A stretch of 56,590 bases of DNA from Candidatus Acidiferrales bacterium (GTDB lineage: Bacteria > Acidobacteriota > Terriglobia > Acidiferrales > UBA7541): positions 1 to 56,590 of the forward strand of contig JASHRM010000133.1 in NCBI GenBank assembly GCA_030037315.1, written 5' to 3'. A program made the translations under genes and the position numbers. The notes under the pieces are model-generated. The model ran no database searches and was not told the origin of the DNA. It worked only from the letters and a program-made list of their open reading frames with translations. Below, piece after piece: positions 9,012 to 18,288 of this stretch (position 1 is its first letter; every line of letters starts with the position of its first letter).

Positions 9012-9027
9012 TATAATCGCGTGCGTG
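9012..9027 (+). promoter_or_regulatory. -10 element placing tsaB transcription at its GTG start
   Basis: TATAAT at 9012-9017 is a perfect -10 hexamer. Seven bases later comes GTG at 9025, the conserved start of tsaB. Transcription would begin at about 9024-9025, which leaves no room for a ribosome binding site and implies a leaderless mRNA. No good -35 hexamer is seen at 16-18 bp. Confidence 0.55.
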
Positions 9028-9747
9028 TTGATCTTGGCCTTGGATACATCTTCGCCCGCCGGAAGCATCGCCGCGTTGCAAAATGAGAAAGTGATTGGAA
9101 CTGTTTCGACGTCGACCACCGAAATTTATTCGTCCCGGATGTTCCGGCATCTCGATTTTCTGCTTACTGAACTTTCGCTGAACCTAGGTTCATTCGACGT
9201 GTTCGCAGTTGCCGCTGGGCCAGGTTCATTTACGGGGCTGCGAGTGGGGCTTGCAACTGCGAAAGGCTGGGCGGAGGTTTATCGCAAACCGATTGCGGCA
9301 GTTAGCAATCTTGAAGCAGTTGCTGCACAGCAATCTCACGATCCGGCGGTCGTAGTTCCAGTACTCAATGCGCATCGCGGGCAGGTCTACTTTGCTCGAT
9401 ACCGACGTACAGGCGAAGGTAATCTGGCGCTCGAAGGCGAAGAATGCGTGGCGAGTCCGGATGAATGTCTTGAAGCTGTATTGTCGGGTCACGATTCCGA
9501 GAAGATCACCATCGCGGCGACTGAGCCAGAACTCATGACGCGTGCTCTCGAGCGCTATCGATCCAATCACCCGAGGGCCGGCGGAATTTGGCTTGAATGC
9601 GCCTCACCGATCCTTGCTCCTTACATTGGAATACTCGGACTGCAGCGGAGTCAAACAGGCGAGCTTTCCGATCCACTAACGCTGGATGCGAATTACGTAC
9701 GCCGCAGCGATGCTGAACTGAAATGGAAAGCGCCGAGCGGAATTTGA
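9025..9747 (+). CDS. tsaB: tRNA threonylcarbamoyladenosine biosynthesis protein TsaB
   Basis: Partner and activator of TsaD in making t6A37 on ANN-decoding tRNAs. 240 residues from GTG at 9025. The N-terminal VLILALDTSS is the first beta strand of the ASKHA fold, and AAGPGSFTGLRVGLATAKGWA is the family signature. A frame extension to 8899 is open but has no homology to the family start. The 3' end overlaps rimI by 25 nt; tsaB-rimI is a widespread gene pair. Confidence 0.92.
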   Translation: MLILALDTSSPAGSIAALQNEKVIGTVSTSTTEIYSSRMFRHLDFLLTELSLNLGSFDVFAVAAGPGSFTGLRVGLATAKGWAEVYRKPIAAVSNLEAVAAQQSHDPAVVVPVLNAHRGQVYFARYRRTGEGNLALEGEECVASPDECLEAVLSGHDSEKITIAATEPELMTRALERYRSNHPRAGGIWLECASPILAPYIGILGLQRSQTGELSDPLTLDANYVRRSDAELKWKAPSGI

Positions 9748-10187
9748 ATCCGAGGCGCGTTGAAGGTCGCGACATCGACGCGATTCTCGACATCCAGGAA
9801 GCATCTCCGGAAATCGCGCGATGGAATGCGCGGGACTATGCGCGTGTGGCTGAGTCCGAAATGGCGGGCTGGGTGGTCGAGGAGTTGCGCGTCGTTGCAG
9901 GCTTCCTGGTTGCGCGGCGTATCGGCGACGATCTCGAAATTCTGAACCTTGCCGTGCGGCCTGAAAATCGCCGAAACGGCATCGCGACTGCGCTGTTGGA
10001 CGAGGCGCTGAGATGGGGAAGGACATTCCACGCTGAGAAGGCGTTTTTGGAAGTGCGCGCGTCAAATGTGGCGGCGCTGCGTTTTTATGCGCTGCACGGA
10101 TTTGATGTGACGGGCCGGCGAGCGCAGTATTACTCCGCTCCAATTGAAGACGCGCTGACTCTGACTGCCACAATGAAGAATGATTGA
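9723..10187 (+). CDS. rimI: GNAT acetyltransferase, RimI (ribosomal protein bS18 N-acetyltransferase) type
   Basis: 154 residues. The acetyl-CoA binding motif A is LAVRPENRRNGIATALLDEAL, spanning the RxxGxA loop, followed by FLEVRASNVAALRFYALHGF, which is the characteristic RimI segment. The family acetylates the N-terminal alanine of S18 and sometimes other proteins. It overlaps tsaB by 25 nt, as expected for the tsaB-rimI pair. Some members are general N-terminal acetylases, so the exact substrate is inferred. Confidence 0.88.
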   Translation: MESAERNLNPRRVEGRDIDAILDIQEASPEIARWNARDYARVAESEMAGWVVEELRVVAGFLVARRIGDDLEILNLAVRPENRRNGIATALLDEALRWGRTFHAEKAFLEVRASNVAALRFYALHGFDVTGRRAQYYSAPIEDALTLTATMKND

Positions 10188-10198
10188 GCGCTTCCTGT

Positions 10199-10213
10199 TA
10201 AAATGGCGGCGTG
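10199..10213 (+). promoter_or_regulatory. -10 element placing transcription at the GTG of the thiO-like gene
   Basis: TAAAAT at 10199-10204, then six bases, then GTG at 10211. With the usual distance the transcript would start exactly at the GTG. No -35 match and no Shine-Dalgarno sequence are visible, so a leaderless message is likely. Confidence 0.5.
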
Positions 10214-11347
10214 AAATCGTTTGATGTGGTCATCGTGGGTGGCGGAATTATCGGTACTTCTGTCGCGTTGGAACTTGCCGCGGAAAAGCTCCGGGTAGCG
10301 GTCCTTGATCGGCAGCAGCCCGGCGAGGAAGCTTCATGCGCCGCAGCTGGGATGCTCTCCCCCGCTCCCGATTCGCCCCGCGGTATCCCGCTGGCGCCTC
10401 TCGCGAATGAAAGCCTGAACCTTTACCCCGAATTTGTGGAAACGGTCGAACGCGCGTCCGGCCAATCCGTCGATTACGCGCGCAAGGGCGCGGTCGAAGT
10501 CTTCTTCGGAATAGAGGCCGAGACACAGCGCGACAAGCGCGTGACCGAATGCACGCGGCTGGGCGTCAAGGCACAAGCTGTCAAGTTTGAAGAGATTCGA
10601 AAAAAGGAACCTTTGGTGAGCAGCTTGGCGCGCGCTGCGGTCTGTTTTCCCGAAGAAGCCCGCGTCGATCCACGGCTGTTGATTCGCGCAGTCATTGGCG
10701 CGGCCCAGGCGCGCGGCGTTCAGTTTTTTCCTGATTGCGAAGTGACGGCGCTGGAGTTTCGACAGGATCGATGCGCAGGGGTGCGAACACTAACCAGCAA
10801 TTTCGTCAGCGAGAACGTGATTGTTGCGGCTGGTTCTTTTTCCGCCAGCATAGGCGGCGAAAATAACCAGTTAGCTCGCCTTGCTCCGACGCGACCAGTC
10901 CGCGGACAATTGATCGCGCTTCGTCGCGACGGATTGAATCTGACTTGCGTTTTGCGCTCCGATCACGTGTATCTGGTGCCGCGACGCGACGGACGTGTGA
11001 TCGCGGGGAGCACGCTCGAAGAGGCGGGATTCGAGAAGCGAGTGACGGCTTCGGGCATCCAGCAAATACTGGATCGCGCGATCGAACTCTGCTTCGAGTT
11101 GGCTGGTGCCGAAATCGTTGAAATGTGGTCGGGGCTGCGACCGGGAACGCCGGACGATCTGCCGATCATCGGTCCGACGGACATAGACGGACTGTTAATC
11201 GCCACCGGCCACTACCGAAACGGAATTCTTCTGGCCCCGGTAACCGCGAAACTGATCAAGGAATGCATCACGCACAGGCGTACGATGTTTGACGCGCAGG
11301 CTTTTTCGCCGTTGAGATTCAAAGAGACTGCGGCACACGCCGGCTGA
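10211..11347 (+). CDS. thiO: FAD-dependent amino acid oxidase, glycine oxidase ThiO type
   Basis: 378 residues. The N-terminal dinucleotide fold VVIVGGGIIGTSVALELA binds FAD, followed by EEASCAAAGMLSPA, typical of glycine oxidases (DAO family). The C-terminal MWSGLRPGTPDDLPIIG and TGHYRNGILLAPVTA are the ThiO signature. In thiamine synthesis ThiO oxidises glycine to dehydroglycine for the thiazole ring. No other thi gene is nearby, so a catabolic amino acid oxidase is possible. Start: GTG at 10211. Confidence 0.87.
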   Translation: MKSFDVVIVGGGIIGTSVALELAAEKLRVAVLDRQQPGEEASCAAAGMLSPAPDSPRGIPLAPLANESLNLYPEFVETVERASGQSVDYARKGAVEVFFGIEAETQRDKRVTECTRLGVKAQAVKFEEIRKKEPLVSSLARAAVCFPEEARVDPRLLIRAVIGAAQARGVQFFPDCEVTALEFRQDRCAGVRTLTSNFVSENVIVAAGSFSASIGGENNQLARLAPTRPVRGQLIALRRDGLNLTCVLRSDHVYLVPRRDGRVIAGSTLEEAGFEKRVTASGIQQILDRAIELCFELAGAEIVEMWSGLRPGTPDDLPIIGPTDIDGLLIATGHYRNGILLAPVTAKLIKECITHRRTMFDAQAFSPLRFKETAAHAG

Positions 11348-11373
11348 AGAATCCTCCAGCAAATTTGAGATTA

Positions 11374-12267
11374 TCAGTATGGAATAGGGGCGATGGGATT
11401 CTGACGCACCGTACGGCTGGGAGGCCCGGGCAGCGCGGAGGCCTGTCCAGGGCCGGTGAATTGCACCCTGTCGGCATCGAGATAAATTGGACGGTCAATT
11501 ACCGCTTCGAGCGTTGAGCCGCGCGGAAGTTCCGCGTCAGGCCCGCGCGTCAAAAGGACCGCACCTAAACCCGTCAGCAGGCCAACGCCAGCGCCGATTC
11601 CCGCGCCTTTGCCAACATTACCAGCCGCTGCTCCCACGCCAGCCCCGATTCCGGTGCCAGCCTCCGTCGTTCGAATCACGGTGCCAGCGTCCTGGCCTTT
11701 CGCGCTATCGCCGATCACTTTCCCTTCTCTGTCGACAGTTTCATTGCCGCCCGTGCCGGCATTGCTGGGCGCCGCATTCAAATTGACCATATAACCGTTC
11801 GGCAGAATGAGCTCGGTTAGCTTCACGGCGATTTCGGCGCGTCCTTTTACGCGTCCGGCGCGCTTCGACTGAGTGACTTCCCCGCTCACGTAAGAACCGG
11901 CAGGAATCGCGACGCGATCGTCCACCATCACCGGGAATAAGGTTTCGAGATAAATCGGATCGCCGGGACGCGCGCTGCGGGTTGAAATCGCGTTGTGAAG
12001 AACCAGCGGGATGTGGCTGCCAGTCGGAACCACTACTTGCGCTTTCTTTGCTGATGTTGAGGCCGTTGCCGTCGTACCGGAGGACGCCGCCGTCTGGCCT
12101 GCGGGCGTAGCGGCGGGAGTCTGCTCTGAAGGCCTGGCTGCCGGAGTTTGATTCGAAGGCGGAGCCGACTGAGCGGGACCAGAATCCTGTGCGTGCGCGA
12201 CCAACACAGAGCCCAGCGCCAACACAGCGAACCCCACAAAATGCAAACGAAAGCGCTTAACGGCCAT
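11374..12267 (-). CDS. Exported Ala/Pro/Gln-rich protein with VirB10/TrbI-like domain and glycine zipper
   Basis: 297 residues from ATG at 12267 (GAGGAC just upstream). There is a signal peptide at about 7-26, ending VAHAQ. A low-complexity Ser/Pro/Thr/Gln/Ala stretch spans about 27-75. The beta-rich domain (VPTGSHIPLVLHNAISTRSA ... IPAGSYVSGEV ... GRAEIAVKL) resembles the TrbI/VirB10 C-terminal fold. A glycine zipper (GIGAGVGAAAGN ... GAGIGAGVGLL) could insert in a membrane. There are no secretion-system genes around it. The function is unknown, probably a cell-envelope protein. A possible 40-residue upstream extension overlaps a structured leader and was not chosen. Confidence 0.75.
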   Translation of the reverse strand: MAVKRFRLHFVGFAVLALGSVLVAHAQDSGPAQSAPPSNQTPAARPSEQTPAATPAGQTAASSGTTATASTSAKKAQVVVPTGSHIPLVLHNAISTRSARPGDPIYLETLFPVMVDDRVAIPAGSYVSGEVTQSKRAGRVKGRAEIAVKLTELILPNGYMVNLNAAPSNAGTGGNETVDREGKVIGDSAKGQDAGTVIRTTEAGTGIGAGVGAAAGNVGKGAGIGAGVGLLTGLGAVLLTRGPDAELPRGSTLEAVIDRPIYLDADRVQFTGPGQASALPGPPSRTVRQNPIAPIPY

Positions 12268-12280
12268 AAAGTCCTCGCTG

Positions 12281-12332
12281 CTTCGTAAGGGATGCCCTCC
12301 GCCAACTGGCGGATGCCCGGAGCCCCTTAAGC
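12281..12332 (-). promoter_or_regulatory. Structured leader hairpin before the glycine-zipper protein
   Basis: As RNA on the minus strand this folds into a GCUU/AAGC and AAGGG/CCCUU closing stem, an internal region with two copies of GGGCAUC, and a terminal CCGCC-AGUU-GGCGG hairpin. A further small hairpin GCCUC-GAA-GAGGC (12354-12342) lies just upstream. The end is about 14 nt before the gene start, so it could control translation. It matches no riboswitch consensus that I can recall. Confidence 0.4.
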
Positions 12333-12459
12333 TAATTTTGCGCCTCTTCGAGGCTTTTTCCTGGAATGCATATACCTTCTTGGACACGCTTAGACACGCC
12401 TGCCAAGTTTTCGTGCAGGACCTTTCTATACTAAACGTCTAGGCGAAATTTAACATCCG

Positions 12460-15069
12460 ATGCAATTCCAGTGGAAGACATCCCTGCGCCGAAAGACGCT
12501 GGTCATCGTATTGGCCGCGCTGGTGGTTTTAGAAGGCGGCCTCTACGCGTTTTCGCGGATCGTGCTTCTGGGCGGCTTTTCGCGTCTGGAAGAGGATTTC
12601 GCGAGCCAGAATTTGGGCCGTGCCTCTCTGGCCCTGTCGAACGAAGTCGAAGGGCTCCAGCACCTCACGCTCGAATACGCGAACCGAGACCAAACGTACG
12701 CTTACACCGAGGCTGGCAACTCAAAGGGTCTTGCAAATGAATTTTCCAACCGGACTTTCGAGCAATTACGCGCCAACTTCATCGTGGTCATCGATCGATC
12801 CGGCCATCCTGTATTCGCCCAAGGATACGATCTGGCCGCTTTGACGCCCAGAACCCTGTCGCCCGCGATGTTGACTCAACTGAAAAGCGATCCCGCGTTG
12901 CGGGGGGGCGGCGGAGCGCCACGCGATGTGAAAGGAATTCTAACGATTCAATCCAAGCCCGTCTTGCTGGCTTCGAGCCCGATTCTGAGCAGTGACGCGA
13001 ATGGCACACCGGCAGGGCGGCTCATCCTAGGGCGTTCGCTAGACTCCGACGAAACGGTCCGCCTGAGCGAGATAACCGACACGCTGATCGATATCGGGCC
13101 ACTCGATCTGAAGTTACTGCCCAAGGATTTTGCGGCCGCGACGCAAAAAATCTCAGACAGCCAGCCCATTGCGGTTCATCCGTATCCGGGCAGCATGCTG
13201 GCAGCGTACGAGGACCTGCACGATATCAACGGCCGGCGAGCAGCGGTGCTTCGCGTCCTGCTTTCGCGCACGATTTACCAGCAGGGCCAAACGACGCTAA
13301 TTCAGTTTCTGCTGCTTCTCTTGGCGTCCGGATTTCTATTTGGCGCGATCGTTTTGTATCTGCTGGAAAGATTCGTCACGTCGCGGGTGGCGAGCCTCAG
13401 CCGAAACATTAGCAAGATCGGCGTGAGCGGGAACCTGACTGATCGAGTGGAAGTTTCCGGACACGACGAACTCGCGAAGCTTTCTGCTTCGATCAACGAG
13501 ATGCTTGAGGACTTGGATCGCGTCCAGACCGAGAGGCAAGAGGAGCGGACGCGCCTGGCGATGATGGTAGAGAGAATGCCGGCGGTGCTCTGGACGGCAG
13601 ACACCAATTTGAGAATCAAATCGGCCACAGGAGCCGGGTTAGCAGCGCTTGAAATTGGCTCGCCCATAGGGCTTTCCGTCTTTGAATTTTTCGCGACGGA
13701 TGATCCGGGCGCCCCTCCGATTGCGGCTCACCGGCGAGCGCTGGCCGGCGAAATCATCCCGTACGAAACGGCGTGGAAGGAGCGGCAGTTCGAGTCGCAC
13801 GTTCAACCATTAAGAGACGCTGAGGGGAAGATTCAGGGAGTTATCGGCGTCGCCCTCGATATAACAGAGCGAGAGAAACTCACCGATCAGCTTCGCCAGT
13901 CGCAAAAGATGCAGGCAGTGGGAGAACTTGCAGGAGGCGTGGCGCACGACTTCAACAACCTGCTGATGGTCGTAAAGGGACACGCGCAGCTCCTACTGGA
14001 CCGGATGCCGGATGGATCGCAGTCGAAACAGAGCGTAACTCAGATCGAGAAAGCGGCGGATCGCGCCGCGGCGCTGACGAGGCAATTGCTGGCGTTCAGC
14101 CGCAAGCAGGTACTGCAGCCACGCGTGCTGGATATGAACGAAGTGGTGGCCGGGATGATTCGAATGTTTTCACGCGTGATCGGTGCAAACATCGATATGG
14201 CGTTTCTTCCCGGCGGGAATCTTTCGCGCGTGAAAGCGGATCCTGGGCAAATCGAACAGGTTCTGCTCAATCTGGTGGTGAACGCGCGCGACGCGATGCC
14301 AGACGGAGGCCGGCTGACCATCGAAACATCCAACGTGGAACTCGATCAGGGATACGCGGCTTTGCACGCGAGCGTTGAGCCCGGCCACTACGTAATGCTC
14401 ACTGTCACAGACACCGGCTGCGGAATGGACGAAAAAACTCAAGCGAGAATCTTCGAGCCATTTTTTACGACGAAGGCACCCGGAAAAGGAACTGGCTTGG
14501 GACTCGCCACGGTTTACGGCGTAGTGAAACAGAGCGGGGGCTACATTTACGTCTACAGCGAACTGAATCGCGGGACGACGTTCAAAATTTACCTGCCAAA
14601 GGTTGTGGCCGAAGTCGATAAGGTGGTCGCGACGCCCGAAGGCGAGGGGCACGCACGAGGTTCGGAAACGATTCTTTTCGTCGAAGACGAACAGAGCGTG
14701 CGCGATCTGGTTCGAGAATACCTGGGGCCGGCTGGATACTGCGTGCTTGAGGCTGCCGACGGCCTGCAAGCATTAAGAGCGGCGTCGGCACATCCCGGGC
14801 CGATCCACTTGCTAATCACGGACGTGGTGATGCCGCATTTGAGCGGTCCGGAACTTGCGACAAAGATCAGCGCCACGCGGCCGGATATGAAAGTTCTGTT
14901 CATCTCCGGATACACCGACGATACCGTTTTCCGGCACGGAGTGCTGGAAGGCGACGTCGCGTTCCTTCAGAAACCGTTCAACCTCAAAGCGCTTGCCAAG
15001 AAGATTCGCGAAGTCTTGAGTGGGCGTACCGTAAGCGTCGAATCCCACCCAGAGCTCGAGGAAGCGTAA
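12460..15069 (+). CDS. Membrane-bound hybrid histidine kinase (CHASE4-HAMP-PAS-HisKA-HATPase-REC)
   Basis: 869 residues. TM1 about 13-36. A periplasmic sensor of about 230 residues resembling CHASE4 (TLEYANRDQTYAY). TM2 about 281-302. HAMP about 303-356. PAS about 365-472 ending GVALDITERE. The HisKA phosphoacceptor His496 is in GGVAHDFNNLL. HATPase has NLVVNARDAMPDGG, DTGCGMD and GKGTGLGLATVYG. A C-terminal receiver domain carries Asp788 in LLITDVVMPHLSG. The architecture implies signal input from the periplasm and internal phosphotransfer. No dedicated output regulator is adjacent. A -10-like TATACT is at 12427-12432. Confidence 0.93.
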   Translation: MQFQWKTSLRRKTLVIVLAALVVLEGGLYAFSRIVLLGGFSRLEEDFASQNLGRASLALSNEVEGLQHLTLEYANRDQTYAYTEAGNSKGLANEFSNRTFEQLRANFIVVIDRSGHPVFAQGYDLAALTPRTLSPAMLTQLKSDPALRGGGGAPRDVKGILTIQSKPVLLASSPILSSDANGTPAGRLILGRSLDSDETVRLSEITDTLIDIGPLDLKLLPKDFAAATQKISDSQPIAVHPYPGSMLAAYEDLHDINGRRAAVLRVLLSRTIYQQGQTTLIQFLLLLLASGFLFGAIVLYLLERFVTSRVASLSRNISKIGVSGNLTDRVEVSGHDELAKLSASINEMLEDLDRVQTERQEERTRLAMMVERMPAVLWTADTNLRIKSATGAGLAALEIGSPIGLSVFEFFATDDPGAPPIAAHRRALAGEIIPYETAWKERQFESHVQPLRDAEGKIQGVIGVALDITEREKLTDQLRQSQKMQAVGELAGGVAHDFNNLLMVVKGHAQLLLDRMPDGSQSKQSVTQIEKAADRAAALTRQLLAFSRKQVLQPRVLDMNEVVAGMIRMFSRVIGANIDMAFLPGGNLSRVKADPGQIEQVLLNLVVNARDAMPDGGRLTIETSNVELDQGYAALHASVEPGHYVMLTVTDTGCGMDEKTQARIFEPFFTTKAPGKGTGLGLATVYGVVKQSGGYIYVYSELNRGTTFKIYLPKVVAEVDKVVATPEGEGHARGSETILFVEDEQSVRDLVREYLGPAGYCVLEAADGLQALRAASAHPGPIHLLITDVVMPHLSGPELATKISATRPDMKVLFISGYTDDTVFRHGVLEGDVAFLQKPFNLKALAKKIREVLSGRTVSVESHPELEEA

Positions 15070-15174
15070 GAAACTGCAGCCGGAACCACGGGAAAGAACT
15101 GGAAGCGGATTCCCGCCTGCCTTCAGCAAAACGGCCTGGGATAACAGTCGGGCTTCTGTGGCCGCGATGAACTA

Positions 15175-15444
15175 CTAAATCAGGAAGACAGTTTGGCCGG
15201 TTAATTCAAAGCGCTTGCGGCAGCGAATGTTTCGGCACGCGACCATGTTATCGACACGGACCATGTAAGAACGCGCCTTGGCGAACTGCTTTTTATCTTC
15301 TTCGTTCGCACCGCCGGGCGCTTGCGCCTTCTTCGTTCGAACCATCCACCGAACGGGATACGTATTTTCCTGGCGGCAGTGCGGACAATTCAGCGGAATC
15401 TGCTTGGTTTCTTCCTTCTCGTCGTAAAAGCGCTTTTCGTCCAT
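15175..15444 (-). CDS. Small zinc-ribbon protein
   Basis: 89 residues from ATG at 15444. Contains CPHC near residue 20 and CRNIRC near residue 70, a pair of knuckles likely to bind one zinc. The middle is charged. It lies 14 bp after the polysaccharide deacetylase stop and is probably co-transcribed with it. I do not recognise the family and assign no function. Confidence 0.7.
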   Translation of the reverse strand: MDEKRFYDEKEETKQIPLNCPHCRQENTYPVRWMVRTKKAQAPGGANEEDKKQFAKARSYMVRVDNMVACRNIRCRKRFELTGQTVFLI

Positions 15445-15458
15445 TTTATTTTTTCCGT

Positions 15459-16166
15459 CTAGGTATGTTCGCCGATCTCGTCCAAATTTACAAAACGAAT
15501 TCCCGTATCGATCCAGCGCGGGATCCAATACTCAAGCGCTGCGACGGTGTGCCGGCGATCGCCATTCGGCAAGCGATGATCGCCGTCGTGCAGCAGCACG
15601 ATGTCGCCCGGTCGGACGCGGCCAAGGCGTTCAATGACTGGCTGGGCAGGCTGCGATTTCCAATCGCGCGCGGAACGCGACCACATCACGAGCCCGCTGC
15701 CAGCTTTCTTTACGGTTGCGGCGAGCCAAGGTCCTCGATAGCCAAATGGCGGACGCATCCAGCGGGCAGTTTGGCCGGTGGCGGTACGAATTGCGTCGTC
15801 GCAACGCTGCAGTTCGCTGCCGATGCGAGCGGGCGAGCGAAACGTGAGCGCCGGATGATTCTGCGTGTGATTGCCGATGGTGTGTCCCTGCGCGGCAATT
15901 TCCTGCGCCAGCGCGGGCGAGGCCAACACGCGGCTGCCGATCAAGAAAAACGTCGCCGTCACTTTGTGGCGCGCCAGAAGTCCGAGCAGCGAAGGAGTGA
16001 CGGATGGATTGGGGCCATCGTCAAAGGTGAGCGCCAGTGTGCCCGGCTCGCGCGTGTGGCGAATCGTTCTACCAAACAGCTGCGACGATGGCGCGACCGC
16101 GGCCCAAGAAAATGCACCGGCTGCGGCACATGCGGCGCCGGCCGCCCATAATGCGGGAGAATTCAT
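15459..16166 (-). CDS. Polysaccharide deacetylase (NodB/carbohydrate esterase 4)
   Basis: 235 residues from ATG at 16166. The N-terminus MNSPALWAAGAACAAAGAFSW looks like a signal peptide or anchor. NodB motifs are intact: TFDDGPNPSVTP (motif 1), HTIGNHTQNHP (motif 2, metal ligands), RWMRPPFGYRGP (motif 3) and IVLLHDGDH (late motif). The family removes N-acetyl groups from peptidoglycan, chitin or other envelope polysaccharides at a metal centre outside the cytoplasm. The substrate is not deducible. An in-frame upstream extension to 16364 overlaps the divergent neighbour and is rejected. Confidence 0.9.
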   Translation of the reverse strand: MNSPALWAAGAACAAAGAFSWAAVAPSSQLFGRTIRHTREPGTLALTFDDGPNPSVTPSLLGLLARHKVTATFFLIGSRVLASPALAQEIAAQGHTIGNHTQNHPALTFRSPARIGSELQRCDDAIRTATGQTARWMRPPFGYRGPWLAATVKKAGSGLVMWSRSARDWKSQPAQPVIERLGRVRPGDIVLLHDGDHRLPNGDRRHTVAALEYWIPRWIDTGIRFVNLDEIGEHT

Positions 16167-16252
16167 CCGGCGGATTCTCGCACCGGCCCGCGCAAATGCC
16201 AACGCAGGATTTCGCGAGCAGCGTTTGATACGATGACGCGACCGGGCAAGAA

Positions 16253-16888
16253 ATGGAATTGCAATCCAAAACACGCGCGCATTTTCCGACCTGGCTGAAG
16301 ATCGCGTCGGCTGCGTGGCTTGTTGTGTGGTTTCCCGTTTACTGGCGCACCTGGGGCGGAGCAAACTTCATTCACTTGTGCGATATCGCGATGATTCTTA
16401 CGTGCGTCGGAATCTGGACGGACAGCGCGCTGCTGATTTCGAGCCAGGCGGTGAGCTCGCTGGTTGTGGACATAGCGTGGCTTTTCGACGTGGGATCGCA
16501 CTTTTTTCGCGGTCGGGCGATTTTTGCAGGAACGGAGTACCTTTTCGATCCGCACTACGCGCTATGGATCCGCCTTTTGACACTTTTCCATGTGATTTTG
16601 CCGGCCCTGCTGCTTTGGGCGATCTACCGGATCGGATATGACCCTCGCGCGTGGAGCTTGCAAGTCGCGATCGCGTTGCCGGCATTCATCGCAGCCCGAT
16701 TTACAGCTCCGGCAGAGAATATCAATTACGCATTCACCAATCCTTTTTCGGGTACGCAGTTGGGGCCCGCACCCGTGCACGTGCTCATCAGCTGGCTCTT
16801 CATGTGTATTGTGGTGTATCTGCCGACACACCTGGCGCTGTGCAGAATTTTTTCGCGGCGACGACACAGAGCTGAACGCGAGATTTAA
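16253..16888 (+). CDS. Conserved-looking integral membrane protein, unknown function
   Basis: 211 residues with about six hydrophobic segments (about 14-30, 38-62, 66-82, 105-126, 134-150, 175-196). It is rich in aromatic residues and has the motifs FDVGSHFFRGRA and ENINYAF. The last residues are very basic (SRRRHRAERE), which suggests a cytoplasmic C-terminus. It ends in a 4-bp convergent overlap with the NtrX-like gene. Starts about 85 bp from the divergent deacetylase. I do not recognise a family. Confidence 0.75.
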   Translation: MELQSKTRAHFPTWLKIASAAWLVVWFPVYWRTWGGANFIHLCDIAMILTCVGIWTDSALLISSQAVSSLVVDIAWLFDVGSHFFRGRAIFAGTEYLFDPHYALWIRLLTLFHVILPALLLWAIYRIGYDPRAWSLQVAIALPAFIAARFTAPAENINYAFTNPFSGTQLGPAPVHVLISWLFMCIVVYLPTHLALCRIFSRRRHRAEREI

Positions 16889-18288
16889 TTCGTCTGGCGA
16901 AGCGCTCGCAGGTCGATACCAAGTTGCTGGCATTTCTTATAGAGGTGGCTTCGCTCGAGGCCCAAGGCTTTCGCCGTGTTGGTCATGTGATGGCGGTTGC
17001 GCTTGAGCTCTGCGAGCAATGTTTCGCGCTCGAAGATTTCGATGCGGTGAGAGAGCGTGCCTGCTAGATGTCCTCCGTGCGCAAAATCGTCCAACGATCC
17101 CGCCGTCGCCATTTCAGACGGTGACTGCGGCAATGCGCGCTGCACAGCGGCAGCTTCAACGGTATCACCCGCAGTAAACAGCAAAACGCGCTCGATTACG
17201 TTTCGCAGCTCGCGCACATTTCCGGGCCAAGAGTAATTTTCCAGAGCCGCGAGCGCGGCGAGAGCAAATCTTTTGGGTTTCCAGTGATTCTGCTCGGCAA
17301 GCTGCGCCGCGAAATGTTCGGCCAGAACACGGACATCCTCGCGACGATCCCGAAGCGGCGGAAGCGCGATGGGAAAGACGAAGATGCGGTGGTACAGATC
17401 CTCGCGAAACGTGCCCTGACGGACCTGTTCTTCAAGATTGCGATGCGTGGCCACGATCACACGCACGTTTACTGCGAAGGGACTCTCTCCGCCTACGCGC
17501 TCGATCTCGCCCTCTTCGAGCACGCGCAGCAGTTTGGCCTGCATGGCAAGCGGCATATCTCCAATTTCATCGAGAAACAGAGTCCCCTGATGCGCCTGTT
17601 CGAACTTTCCGATGTGGCGGGCCGCGGCGCCGGTAAACGAACCTTTTTCGTGGCCGAACAGTTCGGACTCCATGAGTTCGGCGGGAATCGCCGCACAGTT
17701 CAGCGAAATGAATGAGTTCCCTTTGCGCGAACTTTTTTCGTGAAGCGTGCGCGCGATCAGTTCCTTGCCAGTGCCCGTTTCGCCACGAACGCAAACACGA
17801 GTCTCACTGGCAGCGACGTGTTCCACCTGAGCCATCACCTCGCGCATGGCAGGGCTGGAACATACGATCTGGTGACGGCCAAGGCGCCGTTTCAGGTCAC
17901 GATTCTCTTCTTCGAGGCGCGTGAGCCGCACGGCATTTTCAACAGTGAGCAGCAGCTTATCGGTGGAGATCGGCTTTTCGAGAAAGTCGATCGCCCCCAA
18001 ACGCGTGGCGCGTACGGCCATATCGATGGTGGCTTGGCCGGACATCATTACCGCGGGAGAAGCAACGCCGGCTTTCTTCAGATCTTCCAGCAGCGAAATT
18101 CCATCCCGTCCCGGCATTACCACGTCAGAGAGAATTAGATCGTATCGCTCGGCTTTGGTCAGCTCGACTGCGCGTGCCGCATTGTCACAGACCGTTGCTT
18201 CATGCCCCGCGAGACGAAAGGCGCGAGAGAGCGATGCGAGCGTATTCGCATCATCGTCGATGATCAAAATGCTGGCTTTCAGGCTCAC
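16885..18288 (-). CDS. Sigma54-dependent response regulator, NtrX/NtrC type
   Basis: 467 residues from GTG at 18288. Receiver domain about 1-120 with Asp55 in [10 protein letters not shown]. The AAA+ domain has Walker A GETGTGK at 169-175, the sigma54-contact loop GSFTGA at 216-221 (a known variant of GAFTGA) and Walker [13 protein letters not shown]-terminal Fis-type helix-turn-helix is [18 protein letters not shown]. The start GTGA overlaps the stop of the kinase upstream, so the two form one translationally coupled two-component pair. Target genes are probably sigma54 promoters. Confidence 0.93.
   Translation of the reverse strand: MSLKASILIIDDDANTLASLSRAFRLAGHEATVCDNAARAVELTKAERYDLILSDVVMPGRDGISLLEDLKKAGVASPAVMMSGQATIDMAVRATRLGAIDFLEKPISTDKLLLTVENAVRLTRLEEENRDLKRRLGRHQIVCSSPAMREVMAQVEHVAASETRVCVRGETGTGKELIARTLHEKSSRKGNSFISLNCAAIPAELMESELFGHEKGSFTGAAARHIGKFEQAHQGTLFLDEIGDMPLAMQAKLLRVLEEGEIERVGGESPFAVNVRVIVATHRNLEEQVRQGTFREDLYHRIFVFPIALPPLRDRREDVRVLAEHFAAQLAEQNHWKPKRFALAALAALENYSWPGNVRELRNVIERVLLFTAGDTVEAAAVQRALPQSPSEMATAGSLDDFAHGGHLAGTLSHRIEIFERETLLAELKRNRHHMTNTAKALGLERSHLYKKCQQLGIDLRALRQTN

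Noticed and set aside
12342-12360. GCCTC-TTC-GAGGC plus TTTTT as a plus-strand terminator
   Set aside because: No plus-strand gene is transcribed into it; the 5-bp stem is weak and it is better read as part of the minus-strand leader.
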